Counted from the stretch's first letter, positions 45,749 to 55,715 are shown. The stretch: DNA of 64,000 nucleotides from Niallia nealsonii (GCF_002835805.1 NZ_PISE01000022.1:1-64000); one strand, 5' to 3'. Notes: generated from the sequence alone by a model not told the origin. A program made the numbers and translations.

Positions 45749-45928
45749 TTACTTATTATTAGTGTCAGAATATACATCAAATAAGTAAAAATAATAGTCC
45801 TTATGTTTTTTTAGTGAACTTTGTTTTGTATAGTGTTTTTTTGGGTAAAGAGCTATCGGTAATGATGATAAAATAAGTATGGAACTGCATAAGAAAATTA
45901 AGCATAGTATACCTGAAATTATTTCCAT
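45749..45928 (-). CDS. Possible 59-residue small membrane protein
   Basis: On the minus strand GGGAGGAATGTTAG precedes ATG 45928, at good spacing. The frame runs 59 codons. Residues 3-28 are strongly hydrophobic (IISGILCLIFLCSSILILSS), which suggests a membrane anchor; the rest is basic then acidic (YPKKHYTKQSSLKKHKDYY). I do not recognise it. It is divergent from the LacI-type gene, whose start is 82 bp away. A chance ORF is possible, but ribosome site, helix and position together support it. Confidence 0.5.
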   Translation of the reverse strand: MEIISGILCLIFLCSSILILSSLPIALYPKKHYTKQSSLKKHKDYYFYLFDVYSDTNNK

Positions 45929-46009
45929 CTAACATTCCTCCCTTTAAAATAAGCGTAAATGGTGAAACCCGTTTCAGAGCAAGGGAAAGTTTTATTAGAA
46001 GGTGAGTCT

Positions 46010-46972
46010 ATGACAAATATTAAAGATATAGCGAAGATGGCGGGAGTGTCGGTAACAACAGTCTCACGTGTATTAAATAATCATCCATATGTAAGTACTG
46101 AAAAAAAAGCTGCAGTGAGACTGGCAATAGAGAAATGCAATTATCAGCGTAATATCAATGCTGTACATTTAAGCAGAGGGCAAACATTTTTAATCGGTGT
46201 GGTTATTCCCTTCACTAATCATCCTTATTTCGGTTTATTAGTAGAGGGCATTTCTAATGAAGCAGTAAAGAACAACTATAAATTAGTTTTGTTTCAAACC
46301 AACTATAAGGAAGACAGAGAAGTGGAAGCTTTAAAAATGTTGCAGCATAAGCAAATAGATGCTTTAATTATCTGTTCTAGAATTTGTAATTGGGATATTA
46401 TCGAGGAGTACGTAGCTTATGGACCGATTATTTTATGTGAAGATACACTGGGGAAAAATATATCTTCGACTTATATCGATCATTATAAAAGTTTTTCGAA
46501 AGCTTTAGAATATCTTCATAATAAGGGCCATCATAAAATTGGTTATTGTGTAGGCAGAAAAACGGGTACTAACAGTAAACAAAGAGAATCTGCTTATAAA
46601 GACTTTCTTTATAAATGGAAGGAAGAATTGAAACAAAATTATATTTTCTATGAGTGTTTTAACTTTGAAGATGGAGAAGAGATAATGCAGCGTTTAATAA
46701 AGATGAACGATCCACCATCAGCATTATTAGTTGCAAGCGATCAGGTAGCAGCTGGCATTTTAACTTGCTGCAAGGAACACAATATTCATGTACCAAATGA
46801 ACTTGCATTAATGGGATTTGACAATCAGCCAATAGCAAAAGTGATGAATATAACTACGCTGGAAATCCCATTAACGGCAGTTGGAAGAAAATTATTTCTC
46901 CAGGCAATTAACAGTTCAATCATTTCTCATGAAGAGATAGCTGTCAAATTGATTGAACGACAAACTGTATAG
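46010..46972 (+). CDS. LacI-family transcriptional regulator (CcpB-like)
   Basis: A 320-residue regulator. The LacI helix-turn-helix is NIKDIAKMAGVSVTTVSRVLNN, with the hinge region NINAVHLSRGQT after it, then a periplasmic-binding-type effector domain (IGVVIPFTNHPYFGLLVEGI, ALLVASDQVAAGIL, MGFDNQPIAKVM). It may be the CcpB branch, but that assignment is from memory. AGAAGGTGAG fits ATG 46010, not the earlier GTG-like opening at 45959. Target genes are unknown; the divergent small membrane ORF is one candidate. Confidence 0.86.
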   Translation: MTNIKDIAKMAGVSVTTVSRVLNNHPYVSTEKKAAVRLAIEKCNYQRNINAVHLSRGQTFLIGVVIPFTNHPYFGLLVEGISNEAVKNNYKLVLFQTNYKEDREVEALKMLQHKQIDALIICSRICNWDIIEEYVAYGPIILCEDTLGKNISSTYIDHYKSFSKALEYLHNKGHHKIGYCVGRKTGTNSKQRESAYKDFLYKWKEELKQNYIFYECFNFEDGEEIMQRLIKMNDPPSALLVASDQVAAGILTCCKEHNIHVPNELALMGFDNQPIAKVMNITTLEIPLTAVGRKLFLQAINSSIISHEEIAVKLIERQTV

Positions 46973-47136
46973 AATAGGTTCTTTTTGGCAATTGAATGGA
47001 ATATGGAGAATAGACAATCATTATACACCATGGGATTGACTGGCTTATTTTTGAAGACTCTACTTTTAGAAGGAAAGAATAATAAAAAACGATTCTCTTT
47101 AATAGGACCTGCTATTGTTCCCTTTTCTAAAATATG

Positions 47137-47156
47137 TTACATTAATACTAATGTAA
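47137..47156. promoter_or_regulatory. Palindrome just upstream of secG
   Basis: TTACATTA-N4-TAATGTAA, a perfect dyad 25 bp before the secG ATG. No T-run follows. It may be an operator or a 5' stem-loop of the mRNA. Confidence 0.4.
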
Positions 47157-47181
47157 TGTTCGTCTTAATGGAGGTGTTAAT

Positions 47182-47418
47182 ATGCTACACACTGTTTTAA
47201 TTATTTTATTAATGATAGTTGCTATAGCGCTTATTGCTGTTGTACTTCTTCAATCAGGAAAAAGCTCAGGTTTATCTGGTGCTATTTCTGGTGGAGCAGA
47301 GCAGCTTTTTGGGAAACAGAAAGCTAGAGGCTTAGATTTAATTCTTCACAATACTACAATTGTTTTATCTATTTTGTTTTTTGTATTAACGATTGCGGTA
47401 AGTTATTTTGATTTATAA
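47182..47418 (+). CDS. secG: Preprotein translocase subunit SecG
   Basis: The small non-essential part of the SecYEG export channel. Two membrane helices (about 3-24 and 53-75) flank a conserved loop, [23 protein letters not shown]. 78 aa is typical. AATGGAGGTG sets the ATG. It begins the secG-est-rnr-smpB-ssrA group, ordered as in B. subtilis. Confidence 0.96.
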   Translation: MLHTVLIILLMIVAIALIAVVLLQSGKSSGLSGAISGGAEQLFGKQKARGLDLILHNTTIVLSILFFVLTIAVSYFDL

Positions 47419-47438
47419 AAAATAGTCTGGTATAGAGT

Positions 47439-47473
47439 AAAAAACCTGACCTGATAAAGGTCAGGTTTTTTTT
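47439..47473 (+). terminator. Terminator after secG
   Basis: AACCTGACC pairs with GGTCAGGTT around a 7-nt loop, then eight T. Confidence 0.92.
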
Positions 47474-47702
47474 CGAAGTTCATTTAATGGTAAAACAAGG
47501 AAAATGATAATCAGTTTTATGGAAGAAAACATAATACTGGATTGTTTGTTCCGTCTCTGACTAAAATAAAGAGTACCTAATATTTTTGAATAGATTTAGC
47601 AGTATTTTCATTATTTGTTTTCTATATAAATTTGCTTAATGAAAATGTAGTGAATAAAAAGACTTAGGGCACGATAAGTATAAGAAAAGGAGAGTATAGA
47701 TA

Positions 47703-48446
47703 ATGAAAGTAGTTCAGCAAAAACCATTAACATTCAAAGGTGATAATAAAAGAGCAGTATTATTATTGCATGGATTTACTGGCAATACATCAGATGTACG
47801 AATGTTAGGGCGTTTTTTAAATACGAAAGGATATACTTGCCATATTCCTTTATATAAAGGACATGGGGTTCCACCAGAAGACTTAGTGCAATATGGCCCA
47901 AAAGATTGGTGGCAAGATGTGATGGAAGGATACGAATTTTTAAAAAACGAAGGATATGAAGAAATAGCAGTTGGCGGTTTGTCCCTTGGCGGCGTATTTT
48001 CCTTGAAATTAGGTTACACTGTACCTGTAAAGGGTATTGTAACGATGTGTTCACCGATGTATCTGAAAAGTGAAGAAGTGATGTATGAAGGCGTATTAGA
48101 ATATGCTCGGAATTATAAAGTTCGGGAAGGCAAATCAAAGGATATAGTCGAAAAGGAAATGGATGAGTTTGCCCCTATGAATACATTAAAAGAATTGCGA
48201 GATTTAATTGCAGATGTGCGTCAATCGGTTGATTTAATTTATTCGCCAGTGTTTGTTATTCAGGGGCGGCATGACCATATGATCAATACCGACAGCGCTA
48301 ATATTATCTATCAAGAAGTAGAATCTGAATTAAAAGAAATAAAGTGGTATGAAAATTCTGGTCATGTTATTACACATGATAAAGAAAAAGATGCTGTTTT
48401 TAGCGATTTTTATGCGTTTTTAAAGAAACTAGATTGGACAGAATAA
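47703..48446 (+). CDS. est: Carboxylesterase, Est30 family
   Basis: An alpha/beta-hydrolase of 247 aa. Oxyanion motif [11 protein letters not shown], nucleophile Ser94 in GGLSLGG, acid Asp193 region [11 protein letters not shown] and the closing His in [11 protein letters not shown] match the Geobacillus Est30 layout. It would hydrolyse short-chain esters; the natural substrate is unknown. AAAAGGAGAG precedes the ATG. rnr follows about 29 bp later. Confidence 0.92.
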   Translation: MKVVQQKPLTFKGDNKRAVLLLHGFTGNTSDVRMLGRFLNTKGYTCHIPLYKGHGVPPEDLVQYGPKDWWQDVMEGYEFLKNEGYEEIAVGGLSLGGVFSLKLGYTVPVKGIVTMCSPMYLKSEEVMYEGVLEYARNYKVREGKSKDIVEKEMDEFAPMNTLKELRDLIADVRQSVDLIYSPVFVIQGRHDHMINTDSANIIYQEVESELKEIKWYENSGHVITHDKEKDAVFSDFYAFLKKLDWTE

Positions 48447-48475
48447 TAGAAAAGAATCTAAAGGGGGTTTATAAT

Positions 48476-50821
48476 TTGGAAGAAATAATTCAGCAACATA
48501 TTGATAAGCTGTTAACATATATGAAAGATGAAGCATATAAGCCATTAACAGTACAAGAATTGGAAGATGCCTTTGGAATTGAAGATTCTATCGGATTTAA
48601 AGATTTTGTCAAAGCATTGGTCCAAATGGAAGAAAAAGGGTTAGTTGTGCGAACTAGAAGCAATAGGTACGGACTGCCTGAGAAAATGAATTTAGTCAGA
48701 GGGAAATTAGCAGGACATGCTAAAGGTTTTGCTTTTGTTATTCCAGAAGAACAAGGAATGGACGATGTATTTATTCCGCCAAATGAAGTAAATACAGCAA
48801 TGAATGGAGATATTGTTCTCGCTCGTGTTACTTCAGAAAGTTCTGGTCAACGAAGAGAAGGAACGATTGTCCGTATTATTGAAAGAGGGATACAGCAAAT
48901 TGTCGGAACCTATTCTGAGAGTAAACATTTTGGTTTTGTTATTCCAGATGATAAGAAAATAGCGACAGATGTATTTATCCCAAAAGGAAGCACTAAAGGA
49001 GCGATTGAAGGACATAAAGTGGTTGTTAAATTAACCGCATATCCTGAAGGAAGAAAAAATGCAGAAGGTGCTGTCGTTAAAATATTAGGCCATAAAAATG
49101 ATCCTGGTGTCGATATTTTATCTGTTATACATAAACACGGTTTGCCGTTAGCTTTCCCGGAAGAAGTGCTAGATCAGGCAAATCAAACACCTGAAGTAAT
49201 TGATGAGAAAGAAATCCAGAATCGTCGTGATTTAAGGAATGAAACGATAGTTACAATTGATGGCGCAGATGCAAAAGACTTGGATGATGCTGTTACAGTA
49301 ACAAAATTGGATAACGGCAATTATAAACTAGGCGTCCATATTGCAGACGTTTCCTATTATGTGACAGAATCTTCCCCAATTGATGTGGAAGCAGCAGACA
49401 GAGGGACAAGTGTTTATTTAGTTGATCGAGTTATTCCAATGATACCACATCGTCTTTCAAATGGGATTTGTTCTTTAAATCCTAAAGTAGACAGATTAAC
49501 CTTATCATGCGAGATGGAAATCAGTTCAACAGGGGAAGTCGTTTCTCATGAGATTTTTCAAAGTGTGATTAAAACAACGGAACGTATGACGTATTCGGAT
49601 GTTAAAGCTATCCTTCAAGACAAAGATGAAGAACTAATTAATAAATATGAGAATCTTGTACCAATGTTTGAATTAATGGGAGAGCTTGCTGAAATTCTTC
49701 GTAAAAAAAGAATGATTCGGGGTGCCATCGATTTTGATTTTAAAGAATCGAAAGTGCTTGTAGATGAAAATGGAAAACCAGAAGATGTGGTATTAAGAGA
49801 ACGGTCTGTTGCGGAAAGATTAATTGAAGAATTTATGTTAATTGCAAATGAAACTGTTGCAGAACATTTTCATTGGATGCAAGTTCCTTTTATTTATCGA
49901 ATACATGAAAATCCAAAAGAAGAGAAATTAAGAAGGTTTTTTGAATTTATTACGAATTTTGGCTATGTTGTAAAAGGAACGGCGAATGAAGTGCATCCAC
50001 GAGCACTTCAAGAAATCATTGAAGCAGTTCAAGGAACGCCAGAAGAAATGGTGATTTCGACGGTTATGCTTCGTTCTATGCAGCAAGCGAAATATAACCC
50101 AGATAGTTTAGGCCATTTTGGATTGTCGACAGAGTTTTATACCCATTTTACATCACCAATTAGACGATATCCTGATTTAATTGTTCACCGTCTAATTCGC
50201 ACCTATTTAATCGAAGGGGATATTACTGCTCCAACACAAGAGAAATGGAATAGCAAACTAACAGATATTGCGGAGCATTCTTCGAATATGGAAAGAAGGT
50301 CTGTGGAAGCAGAACGGGAAACAGATGAATTGAAAAAATCAGAATATATGCTTGATAAAATTGGCGAAGAATATGATGGCATTATTAGTTCAGTTACAAA
50401 CTTTGGAATGTTTGTTGAGCTGACTAATACAATCGAAGGATTAGTGCATGTAAGTTATATGACAGATGATTATTATCGTTACGATGAGCGTCATTTTGCG
50501 ATGATTGGTGAAAGAACAGGTAAAGTATTCCGCATCGGGGATGAAATTACGGTTCGTGTTGTTAATGTCAATAAAGATGAGCGGGCTATCGACTTTGAAA
50601 TTGTTGGCATGAAGGGAACTCGCCGGAAAGATCCGAAAAAAGAAGGCAGAGTATTTTCTACAGGAAGCACTGCCCGTTCTCCACGTAAAGGCAAATCTGA
50701 AAGTACAGATAAAGACCGAAAAGGTACAAAAGGCAATGGAGATGGGAAACGTAGAGGGAAAAAAGAAAGAAAGTTTTTTGAAAATGCACCAAAAGCGAAA
50801 AGGAAAAAGAAGCGCCGCTAA
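48476..50821 (+). CDS. rnr: Ribonuclease R
   Basis: A 3'-5' exoribonuclease that degrades structured RNA and works with SmpB-tmRNA on faulty messages. Order: N-terminal winged helix, two cold-shock domains ([31 protein letters not shown]), RNB catalytic core ([16 protein letters not shown]), S1 domain ([17 protein letters not shown]), and a lysine/arginine-rich tail from about residue 705. The frame is open into est, but AAAGGGGG before TTG 48476 gives 781 aa, the family size. Confidence 0.95.
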   Translation: MEEIIQQHIDKLLTYMKDEAYKPLTVQELEDAFGIEDSIGFKDFVKALVQMEEKGLVVRTRSNRYGLPEKMNLVRGKLAGHAKGFAFVIPEEQGMDDVFIPPNEVNTAMNGDIVLARVTSESSGQRREGTIVRIIERGIQQIVGTYSESKHFGFVIPDDKKIATDVFIPKGSTKGAIEGHKVVVKLTAYPEGRKNAEGAVVKILGHKNDPGVDILSVIHKHGLPLAFPEEVLDQANQTPEVIDEKEIQNRRDLRNETIVTIDGADAKDLDDAVTVTKLDNGNYKLGVHIADVSYYVTESSPIDVEAADRGTSVYLVDRVIPMIPHRLSNGICSLNPKVDRLTLSCEMEISSTGEVVSHEIFQSVIKTTERMTYSDVKAILQDKDEELINKYENLVPMFELMGELAEILRKKRMIRGAIDFDFKESKVLVDENGKPEDVVLRERSVAERLIEEFMLIANETVAEHFHWMQVPFIYRIHENPKEEKLRRFFEFITNFGYVVKGTANEVHPRALQEIIEAVQGTPEEMVISTVMLRSMQQAKYNPDSLGHFGLSTEFYTHFTSPIRRYPDLIVHRLIRTYLIEGDITAPTQEKWNSKLTDIAEHSSNMERRSVEAERETDELKKSEYMLDKIGEEYDGIISSVTNFGMFVELTNTIEGLVHVSYMTDDYYRYDERHFAMIGERTGKVFRIGDEITVRVVNVNKDERAIDFEIVGMKGTRRKDPKKEGRVFSTGSTARSPRKGKSESTDKDRKGTKGNGDGKRRGKKERKFFENAPKAKRKKKRR

Positions 50822-50869
50822 AAGAGGGGGGGAATAGCTTCCCCCAAGTGGCTTCTCATTTTCGATTAT

Positions 50870-50898
50870 TTGTTTGCAATCGTTTTTTTTGCTACAAT
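50870..50898 (+). promoter_or_regulatory. Candidate promoter for smpB
   Basis: TTGTTT (50870-50875), 17 bp, TACAAT (50893-50898), 26 bp before the smpB ATG. A GC hairpin (GGGGG...CCCCC at 50825-50845) without a T-run lies just after rnr. Confidence 0.5.
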
Positions 50899-50923
50899 AG
50901 TGCTATAGTAAGGGGGAAGAGAA

Positions 50924-51391
50924 ATGCCTAAAGGTCAAGGCAAGGTAGTTGCCCAAAATAAAAAAGCAAATCATGATTATTTTATAGAGGAAACATACGA
51001 AGCTGGCATTGTTCTTCAAGGAACAGAAATTAAAGCCATTCGTGCTGGAAGAATTAATTTAAAAGAATCGTATGCCCGCATTCATAATGGAGAAGTATTT
51101 TTATATGGCATGCATATTAGTCCCTATGAGCAAGGGAACCGATATAACCATGATCCGTTGCGAACAAGAAAACTGCTGCTTCATAAAAAGCAAATTGCCA
51201 AATTAATTGGAGAAACAAAAGAAGCTGGTTATGCCCTTGTTCCATTAAAATTATATTTAAAAGATGGGTTTGCAAAGGTTTTAATTGGACTTGGTAAGGG
51301 TAAAAAGAATTATGACAAACGAGAAACATTAAAAAAGAAAGAAGCAAACCGGAATATCGAACGAGCATTGCGTGAAAGACAAAAAATGTAA
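50924..51391 (+). CDS. smpB: SsrA-binding protein
   Basis: Binds tmRNA and brings it to stalled ribosomes for trans-translation. Conserved [37 protein letters not shown] at the N-terminus, [15 protein letters not shown] in the middle and a basic C-terminal tail ([19 protein letters not shown]) that acts in the mRNA channel. 155 aa. AGGGGGAAGAG precedes the ATG. The tmRNA gene is the next feature. Confidence 0.97.
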   Translation: MPKGQGKVVAQNKKANHDYFIEETYEAGIVLQGTEIKAIRAGRINLKESYARIHNGEVFLYGMHISPYEQGNRYNHDPLRTRKLLLHKKQIAKLIGETKEAGYALVPLKLYLKDGFAKVLIGLGKGKKNYDKRETLKKKEANRNIERALRERQKM

Positions 51392-51406
51392 TCCAAAAAC
51401 TTACAA

Positions 51407-51434
51407 TTGATATTTGCTGAGTTTATGCTATAAT
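51407..51434 (+). promoter_or_regulatory. Promoter of ssrA
   Basis: TTGATA (51407-51412), 16 bp, TATAAT (51429-51434) with a TG extension (TGC before the -10). The start would lie about 105 nt before mature tmRNA, so a 5' leader must be trimmed. Confidence 0.68.
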
Positions 51435-51546
51435 AAATTATGTCGATAAGACATGCAAACTTTTAAGCTCCTATTTTTGAGCTTCCTAACGTGAACGCAT
51501 ATTGCGTGAATCGTGCAATGTAACAATTGCAAGATTTTATCCTAAT

Positions 51547-51905
51547 GGGGACGTTACGGATTCGACAGGGATAGTTCGAGCTTAAGTTGCGAGTCGAGGG
51601 GATCGGCCTCGTTAAAACGTCAAAGCCTATAACTGGCAAACAACAAAACAACTTCGCTTTAGCTGCTTAATAGCGCTTAGCGGTTCCTCCCTCCATTGCC
51701 CATGTGGTAGGGTAAGGGACTCACTCTAAGTGGGCTACGCCGGATTCCACCGTCTGAGGATGAAGGAAGAGAACAATCAGACTAGCTCATCGGACGCCAG
51801 TCAACAGGCAGAAGAATGAGCGAAATGCGAATATGTTGACTACACTCGTAGAAGCTTAAGTGACGATGTTTCTGGACGAGGGTTCGACTCCCTCCGTCTC
51901 CACCA
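51547..51905 (+). ncRNA. ssrA: Transfer-messenger RNA (tmRNA)
   Basis: Starts GGGGACGTTACGGATTCGAC and ends with GGTTCGACTCC, the acceptor strand CGTCTCC and an encoded CCA; the 5' GGGGACG pairs with it to form the tRNA-like end. The tag frame (51635-51670) encodes GKQQNNFALAA, then TAA; with the charged Ala, the tag is AGKQQNNFALAA. The LAA end is the Clp-degradation signal. It releases stalled ribosomes together with the adjacent smpB product. Confidence 0.97.
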
Positions 51906-51929
51906 AATACATATTTGGTGGTTTTTTGC
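51902..51929 (+). terminator. Terminator overlapping the ssrA 3' end
   Basis: CCAAATA pairs with TATTTGG, extended by CACC/GGTG into the tmRNA end, followed by six T. Confidence 0.85.
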
Positions 51930-52044
51930 TTTTTTATGACTTAAAGCAAAAAATTGTATGTCAATTAATTGGCCATGTATTTTTCCTAAATGGAGAGGAT
52001 GCTTCGCCAAACGAAATCGGTATTTGGTCAATGTAAATAGGCAA

Positions 52045-52240
52045 ACACTAGGAAAACATATTGGTGAGCAGCCAAGAGCGCAGCCTATTCAAAAACCCTT
52101 GATGTCCAATGCTAGACAAATCAAGGGCTAAAGAGTCTATTTAATCGATATCAAACAATGCGTTGAACTTAGATAAAACCGCCGTATACGGAACTTGTAC
52201 GTAGGTGGTGGGAGAGTCATACTCTCCTACTCGATATTCT
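52045..52240 (+). mobile_element. Remnant of a bacterial group II intron, 3' end
   Basis: 52178-52210 (ACCGCCGTATACG, GAAC, TTGTACGTAGGTGGTG) has the shape of group II domain V of the type common in Bacillus, with one base lost in the right arm. It is followed by a short domain VI-like stem (GGAGAGT / ACTCTCC) and the typical end TACTCGAT. Upstream a hairpin CCCTTGAT / ATCAAGGG may belong to domain IV. There is no reverse transcriptase gene and no 5' end. It is a dead fragment. The stretch 51930-52044 shows nothing I recognise. Confidence 0.68.
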
Positions 52241-52278
52241 GCAAGCTAGCAACCCTAGCCTAGTATCATCGAATAAAA

Positions 52279-53256
52279 TTAGCCTAATTTAATTCCTGCA
52301 TCAGTCAAAGCCTCTTCTGCAATTTCCATCACAAGTTGGCTCTGTTCTAACATTTGATTTGCTTTAGAGAAATCACTTTCTTTGATAATTCTTGCAAACT
52401 CGCAAAATTCTTCATACATTCTGTGAGGGTGCACTTTGTTATCAATTATACGGCTATCCTGGCCATTTATGTTCACTTCAAAAGAATCACAAGCGTTAGC
52501 TGGTCCGTTTAAAACAATGGATCCTTGATCGCCTTGAATTAGTGTTTTTATAGGTGCTGTCGAGTCTTTTGCGCCAATACAAACTACTTTGCAGTTCGGA
52601 TAGTTTAATAATAGAATACCAGATGTATCAATGTTCCTCTCAACATTTGCGAGATAAGCTACCGAATTTGGTTTACCTAAAATTCCAACAACAAAGTGAA
52701 TATTGTATATATTTATGTCCATTAATGCTCCTCCACCTGCTTTAGGATTAAAAGCTGGCAAGATTTCTCCATTTTTGAAAGCATTATATCGAGAAGAATA
52801 TTGAGAATAATTACACTCTATTATTTTCAAATCTCCTAAAGTATTAACAGATTCTTTAATTGATAAGTAATTTGATAGATACTGTGTTGTTATCGCTTCT
52901 ATTAAGATCAGATTATTGATTTTAGCAATATCTTTTAGCTCAGTAAGCTCAGAAAGTTTTATGGTAAATGGTTTTTCACAAATAACATTCTTTCCACTTA
53001 ATAATGCTTCTTTTGTAAAAGAATAATGAAGATGATTTGGTAATCCAATATACACTGTATCAATATCTGTATCTTTTAAACATTCTTCATATGTTGTATA
53101 TATTTTTCTAATTCTATATTCATTTTTCATTTTTTCTATTTTTTGTATGCTTTTTTCAGTGCCAAAGATGGCTACCAATTCTGTATCTGGTAAATCTCCA
53201 GCCATAGTTAAGAAATCAGCGACTATTTTTCCAGAACCTATTATTGCAAGTTTCAC
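52279..53256 (-). CDS. Gfo/Idh/MocA-family oxidoreductase (second in operon)
   Basis: A 325-residue NAD(P)-dependent sugar dehydrogenase-like protein. N-terminal Rossmann motif LAIIGSGKIVADF, then PNHLHYSFTKEALLSGKNVICEKPF with the EKP lysine, and GGGALMDINIYNIHFV, where the His is a likely catalytic residue. Substrate unknown; members oxidise sugars, inositols or keto-glycosides. GTG 53256 after AGAGGT is chosen over the longer opening at 53286. It follows the IIC gene by 37 bp on the minus strand. No terminator was recognised after it. Confidence 0.85.
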   Translation of the reverse strand: MKLAIIGSGKIVADFLTMAGDLPDTELVAIFGTEKSIQKIEKMKNEYRIRKIYTTYEECLKDTDIDTVYIGLPNHLHYSFTKEALLSGKNVICEKPFTIKLSELTELKDIAKINNLILIEAITTQYLSNYLSIKESVNTLGDLKIIECNYSQYSSRYNAFKNGEILPAFNPKAGGGALMDINIYNIHFVVGILGKPNSVAYLANVERNIDTSGILLLNYPNCKVVCIGAKDSTAPIKTLIQGDQGSIVLNGPANACDSFEVNINGQDSRIIDNKVHPHRMYEEFCEFARIIKESDFSKANQMLEQSQLVMEIAEEALTDAGIKLG

Positions 53257-53293
53257 ATGAATGACCTCTTTCTTTAGTACAAACAAATTATTT

Positions 53294-54610
53294 TTATACT
53301 TCTACAGCACTAATATTCGAATTTTCTTCATTTTTCATTTCTTCCTTAACCGCAAGATTATCTGCTACTTTAAAGAATGGGAAATACACAAGAGCGGAAA
53401 TAACTATTTGTACAACATTAAGAACAGCTCCCCTCCATCCAGAGGCTAAGAAACCGGCTATAATTGGTGGAGTAGTCCAAGGAATATTGATCCCATTAGT
53501 ATATGGTACTAACCCAGTACTCATAGCAACATAAGCGATAATGCATAATAGAACAGGCGTAAGAATAAATGGAACTAGCATAATCGGGTTTAAAACAATA
53601 GGTAACCCAAAAATAATAGACTCATTTATTGTAAAGATTTCTGGAGCAATAGACAATTTACCAAGCGCCTTGAATTGTTTTGATTTCGCTAGGAATAGAA
53701 GTAGTAAACACAAGCCGAAAGTAGCTCCTGATCCGCCAATTTTAATAAAATTGCTATAAAATTGATAATTTACAATGTTTGGTATTTCTTGTCCTGCTGC
53801 CACTGCTGTAGCATTTTCAGCAGTTAATGTTAACCAAATCGGTTGCATAACACTACCAACAATGTTAGCTCCATGCAGTCCAAACGCCCATAGAATTCCT
53901 TCAATTAGAATTACAATTATAGTGGCTGTTAATGAACTACCTAAAGCCGTTAATGGAGTTTGTAGGTTATCAAAAATAAATGCTTGTAAGCTTCCATAAT
54001 TAGTTTGTTCAAATCCAATTCTAATCAAGTGGAATACTAAAATAATAATTAATATAGGAATCAATGCTGAAAAAGAATTTGAAACATTTTGAGGAACGGC
54101 ATCAGGCATTTTAATTTTCCATCCTTTTTTATCCGTAAATCGTAAAATTTCAATTGAAAGAATAGAAATTAGGATCCCTACAAATAGTCCTGCTGCACCT
54201 AAGTTACCTAATGGTATACCTAAACCTAAGCTCTCATCAGAAAAGCCATACATTGGAGTAACTACGAAAAAGGATGCTAGAGCTGCGAAAATTCCTGCCA
54301 TTCTGTCCAACTTATACGATTGAGCCAGTTCGCTTGCCATTCCAATAACAACGTAAATAGTCATCATACTCATAGAAATGTCATTTGGAATAGTTAAAAT
54401 GCGTTGCCAATTATCCCCAAAAGTATTTTGCATAAACTCTGTATACGCATCAATTGGCAAATAAGCGAACAAGACAAAAAACGACCCGATGATTAGAAGT
54501 GGCATTGCCGACATAAAACTATTTTTTATGGCTTTTAGATATCGATTGTTATCCAATTTTAACGCTATTGGGCTTAATTTATCTTCAAGAAGTTCCGTCA
54601 TTTTACGCAT
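53294..54610 (-). CDS. PTS sugar transporter subunit IIC, lactose/cellobiose family
   Basis: A 438-residue membrane permease of the CelB type, with about ten hydrophobic helices. Family landmarks: KLDNNRYLKAIKNSFMSAMP at the N-terminus, GLHGANIVGSVMQPIW in the middle and NESIIFGLPIVLNP near the C-terminus. It needs IIA and IIB partners, which are missing from this operon; an IIB-IIA pair of the right family lies at 61614-62257. It sits between two Gfo/Idh/MocA genes, with GGAGGAATC before the ATG (54610, or the Met three codons later). Confidence 0.9.
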   Translation of the reverse strand: MRKMTELLEDKLSPIALKLDNNRYLKAIKNSFMSAMPLLIIGSFFVLFAYLPIDAYTEFMQNTFGDNWQRILTIPNDISMSMMTIYVVIGMASELAQSYKLDRMAGIFAALASFFVVTPMYGFSDESLGLGIPLGNLGAAGLFVGILISILSIEILRFTDKKGWKIKMPDAVPQNVSNSFSALIPILIIILVFHLIRIGFEQTNYGSLQAFIFDNLQTPLTALGSSLTATIIVILIEGILWAFGLHGANIVGSVMQPIWLTLTAENATAVAAGQEIPNIVNYQFYSNFIKIGGSGATFGLCLLLLFLAKSKQFKALGKLSIAPEIFTINESIIFGLPIVLNPIMLVPFILTPVLLCIIAYVAMSTGLVPYTNGINIPWTTPPIIAGFLASGWRGAVLNVVQIVISALVYFPFFKVADNLAVKEEMKNEENSNISAVEV

Positions 54611-54628
54611 GATGATTCCTCCTAAATA

Positions 54629-55645
54629 TTATTCTTTGATTTGCATCATTCCTTCTTCTAAAATCTCAATTTGTCGTATAGTTTCTTCATCCTTAACAAT
54701 TTTTTCTTTTCCATTAATAATGGATTCATAAATACCATCATAAATTCGCCCATAGTCACCAACTTCAGAAATGACTTGCTCTTCGTGATATTTTCCATCA
54801 TCATCCACATAAGTTAGAACGCCGTAGTGCTCTGGTAAATCAATTCCGAAATCCTTATTAGTAGGCATATAAAATAGTTTCAAGTGTTCTTCTTGTCTAT
54901 CTTTTTTCTGCTTAACAAAAACACCTTTTTTGCCATATACGACAAAGCTAGGACGTTCTTTCAAACGGAAATAGCTAGATTTAATAGAAACCTTTTTGAA
55001 GTCATAAAAGAAGTCTAAATCAAAATAGTCACTCATACGTCCTTTTCCAAGAAGTTGTCTAACGTCATAAGTAATCCTATTTGGATTACCAAATAAAGAC
55101 AAAACTTGATCTATTGTATGGCATCCGTGTCCATACAAATAGCTGAATTCTTTAGAAAAACCTTTTACAGACATAGGTATTTCAGGTCTGAAATAATCAT
55201 AATGCATTTCAACTTCTAAAATATCCCCTAAAACTCCACTATTAATAACCTTTTGTGCTGTTAAGAAATCTGAATCAAATCGGCGATTCTGATAACATTG
55301 AATAAATAGATTCTTTTCTTTTGCATATGCAAATAACTCTTTCGCTTGGTCAGAAGTCTGTGTAAATGGCTTTTCGACTAATACATGTTTACCTTTATCT
55401 AGAGCCAATTTAGCATATTCATAGTGATTTGCTAATGGAGTACAAATGCTGACCAGTTGAATCTCTTCATCATTCCAGATTTTATCTAAATCATTCACAT
55501 AATTTACACCTGGTACCTTCTCCCAAACACTGTTATTTCGCGGGGAGTAAATTGTTTTCACACGAATTTTTTCATTTTTTAATGAAAAAGGTAAGTGATA
55601 ACGGTTGGTGCTTTTTCCGTTTCCGATATAGGCAATAGTTAACAT
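54629..55645 (-). CDS. Gfo/Idh/MocA-family oxidoreductase (first in operon)
   Basis: A 338-residue dehydrogenase of the YvaA/scyllo-inositol dehydrogenase-like branch. Rossmann motif IAYIGNGKSTNRYHLPF, catalytic-type VEKPFTQTSDQAKELF, and YGHGCHTIDQVLSLFGNP, where His and Asp are the usual active-site pair. Only distantly similar to the second oxidoreductase of this operon, so they are not a recent duplication. ATG 55645 follows TTGGAGG; the TTG inside that site is not the start. First gene of the minus-strand operon, 18 bp before the IIC gene. Confidence 0.87.
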   Translation of the reverse strand: MLTIAYIGNGKSTNRYHLPFSLKNEKIRVKTIYSPRNNSVWEKVPGVNYVNDLDKIWNDEEIQLVSICTPLANHYEYAKLALDKGKHVLVEKPFTQTSDQAKELFAYAKEKNLFIQCYQNRRFDSDFLTAQKVINSGVLGDILEVEMHYDYFRPEIPMSVKGFSKEFSYLYGHGCHTIDQVLSLFGNPNRITYDVRQLLGKGRMSDYFDLDFFYDFKKVSIKSSYFRLKERPSFVVYGKKGVFVKQKKDRQEEHLKLFYMPTNKDFGIDLPEHYGVLTYVDDDGKYHEEQVISEVGDYGRIYDGIYESIINGKEKIVKDEETIRQIEILEEGMMQIKE

Positions 55646-55701
55646 AAAAAATTCCTCCAATTCTCTTTTAGTAGCTTGATTATATTAAAGGTGCTAAGGA
55701 T

Positions 55702-55715
55702 TAAAAACGCTTTTA
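55702..55715. promoter_or_regulatory. cre-like site upstream of the oxidoreductase/IIC operon
   Basis: TAAAAACGCTTTTA matches 12 of 14 positions of the cre consensus and is nearly symmetric. It lies 57 bp upstream of the minus-strand operon. The rest of the gap 55646-56074 is AT-rich, with no clear -35/-10 for either direction and no gene. Confidence 0.35.

Noticed and set aside
45914-45927. TGAAATTATTTCCA as a cre site for the LacI-type gene
   Set aside because: It lacks the central CG of cre and lies in the start region of the divergent small ORF.
46985-47200. 71-codon ORF between the LacI-type gene and secG
   Set aside because: It overlaps the secG start and ribosome site, lacks its own good ribosome site and has no protein-like pattern.
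51840-52031. Minus-strand ORF of 63 codons with WWRRRESNPRP
   Set aside because: It is antisense to the tmRNA 3' end; this motif is a frequent false ORF made by tmRNA or tRNA ends.
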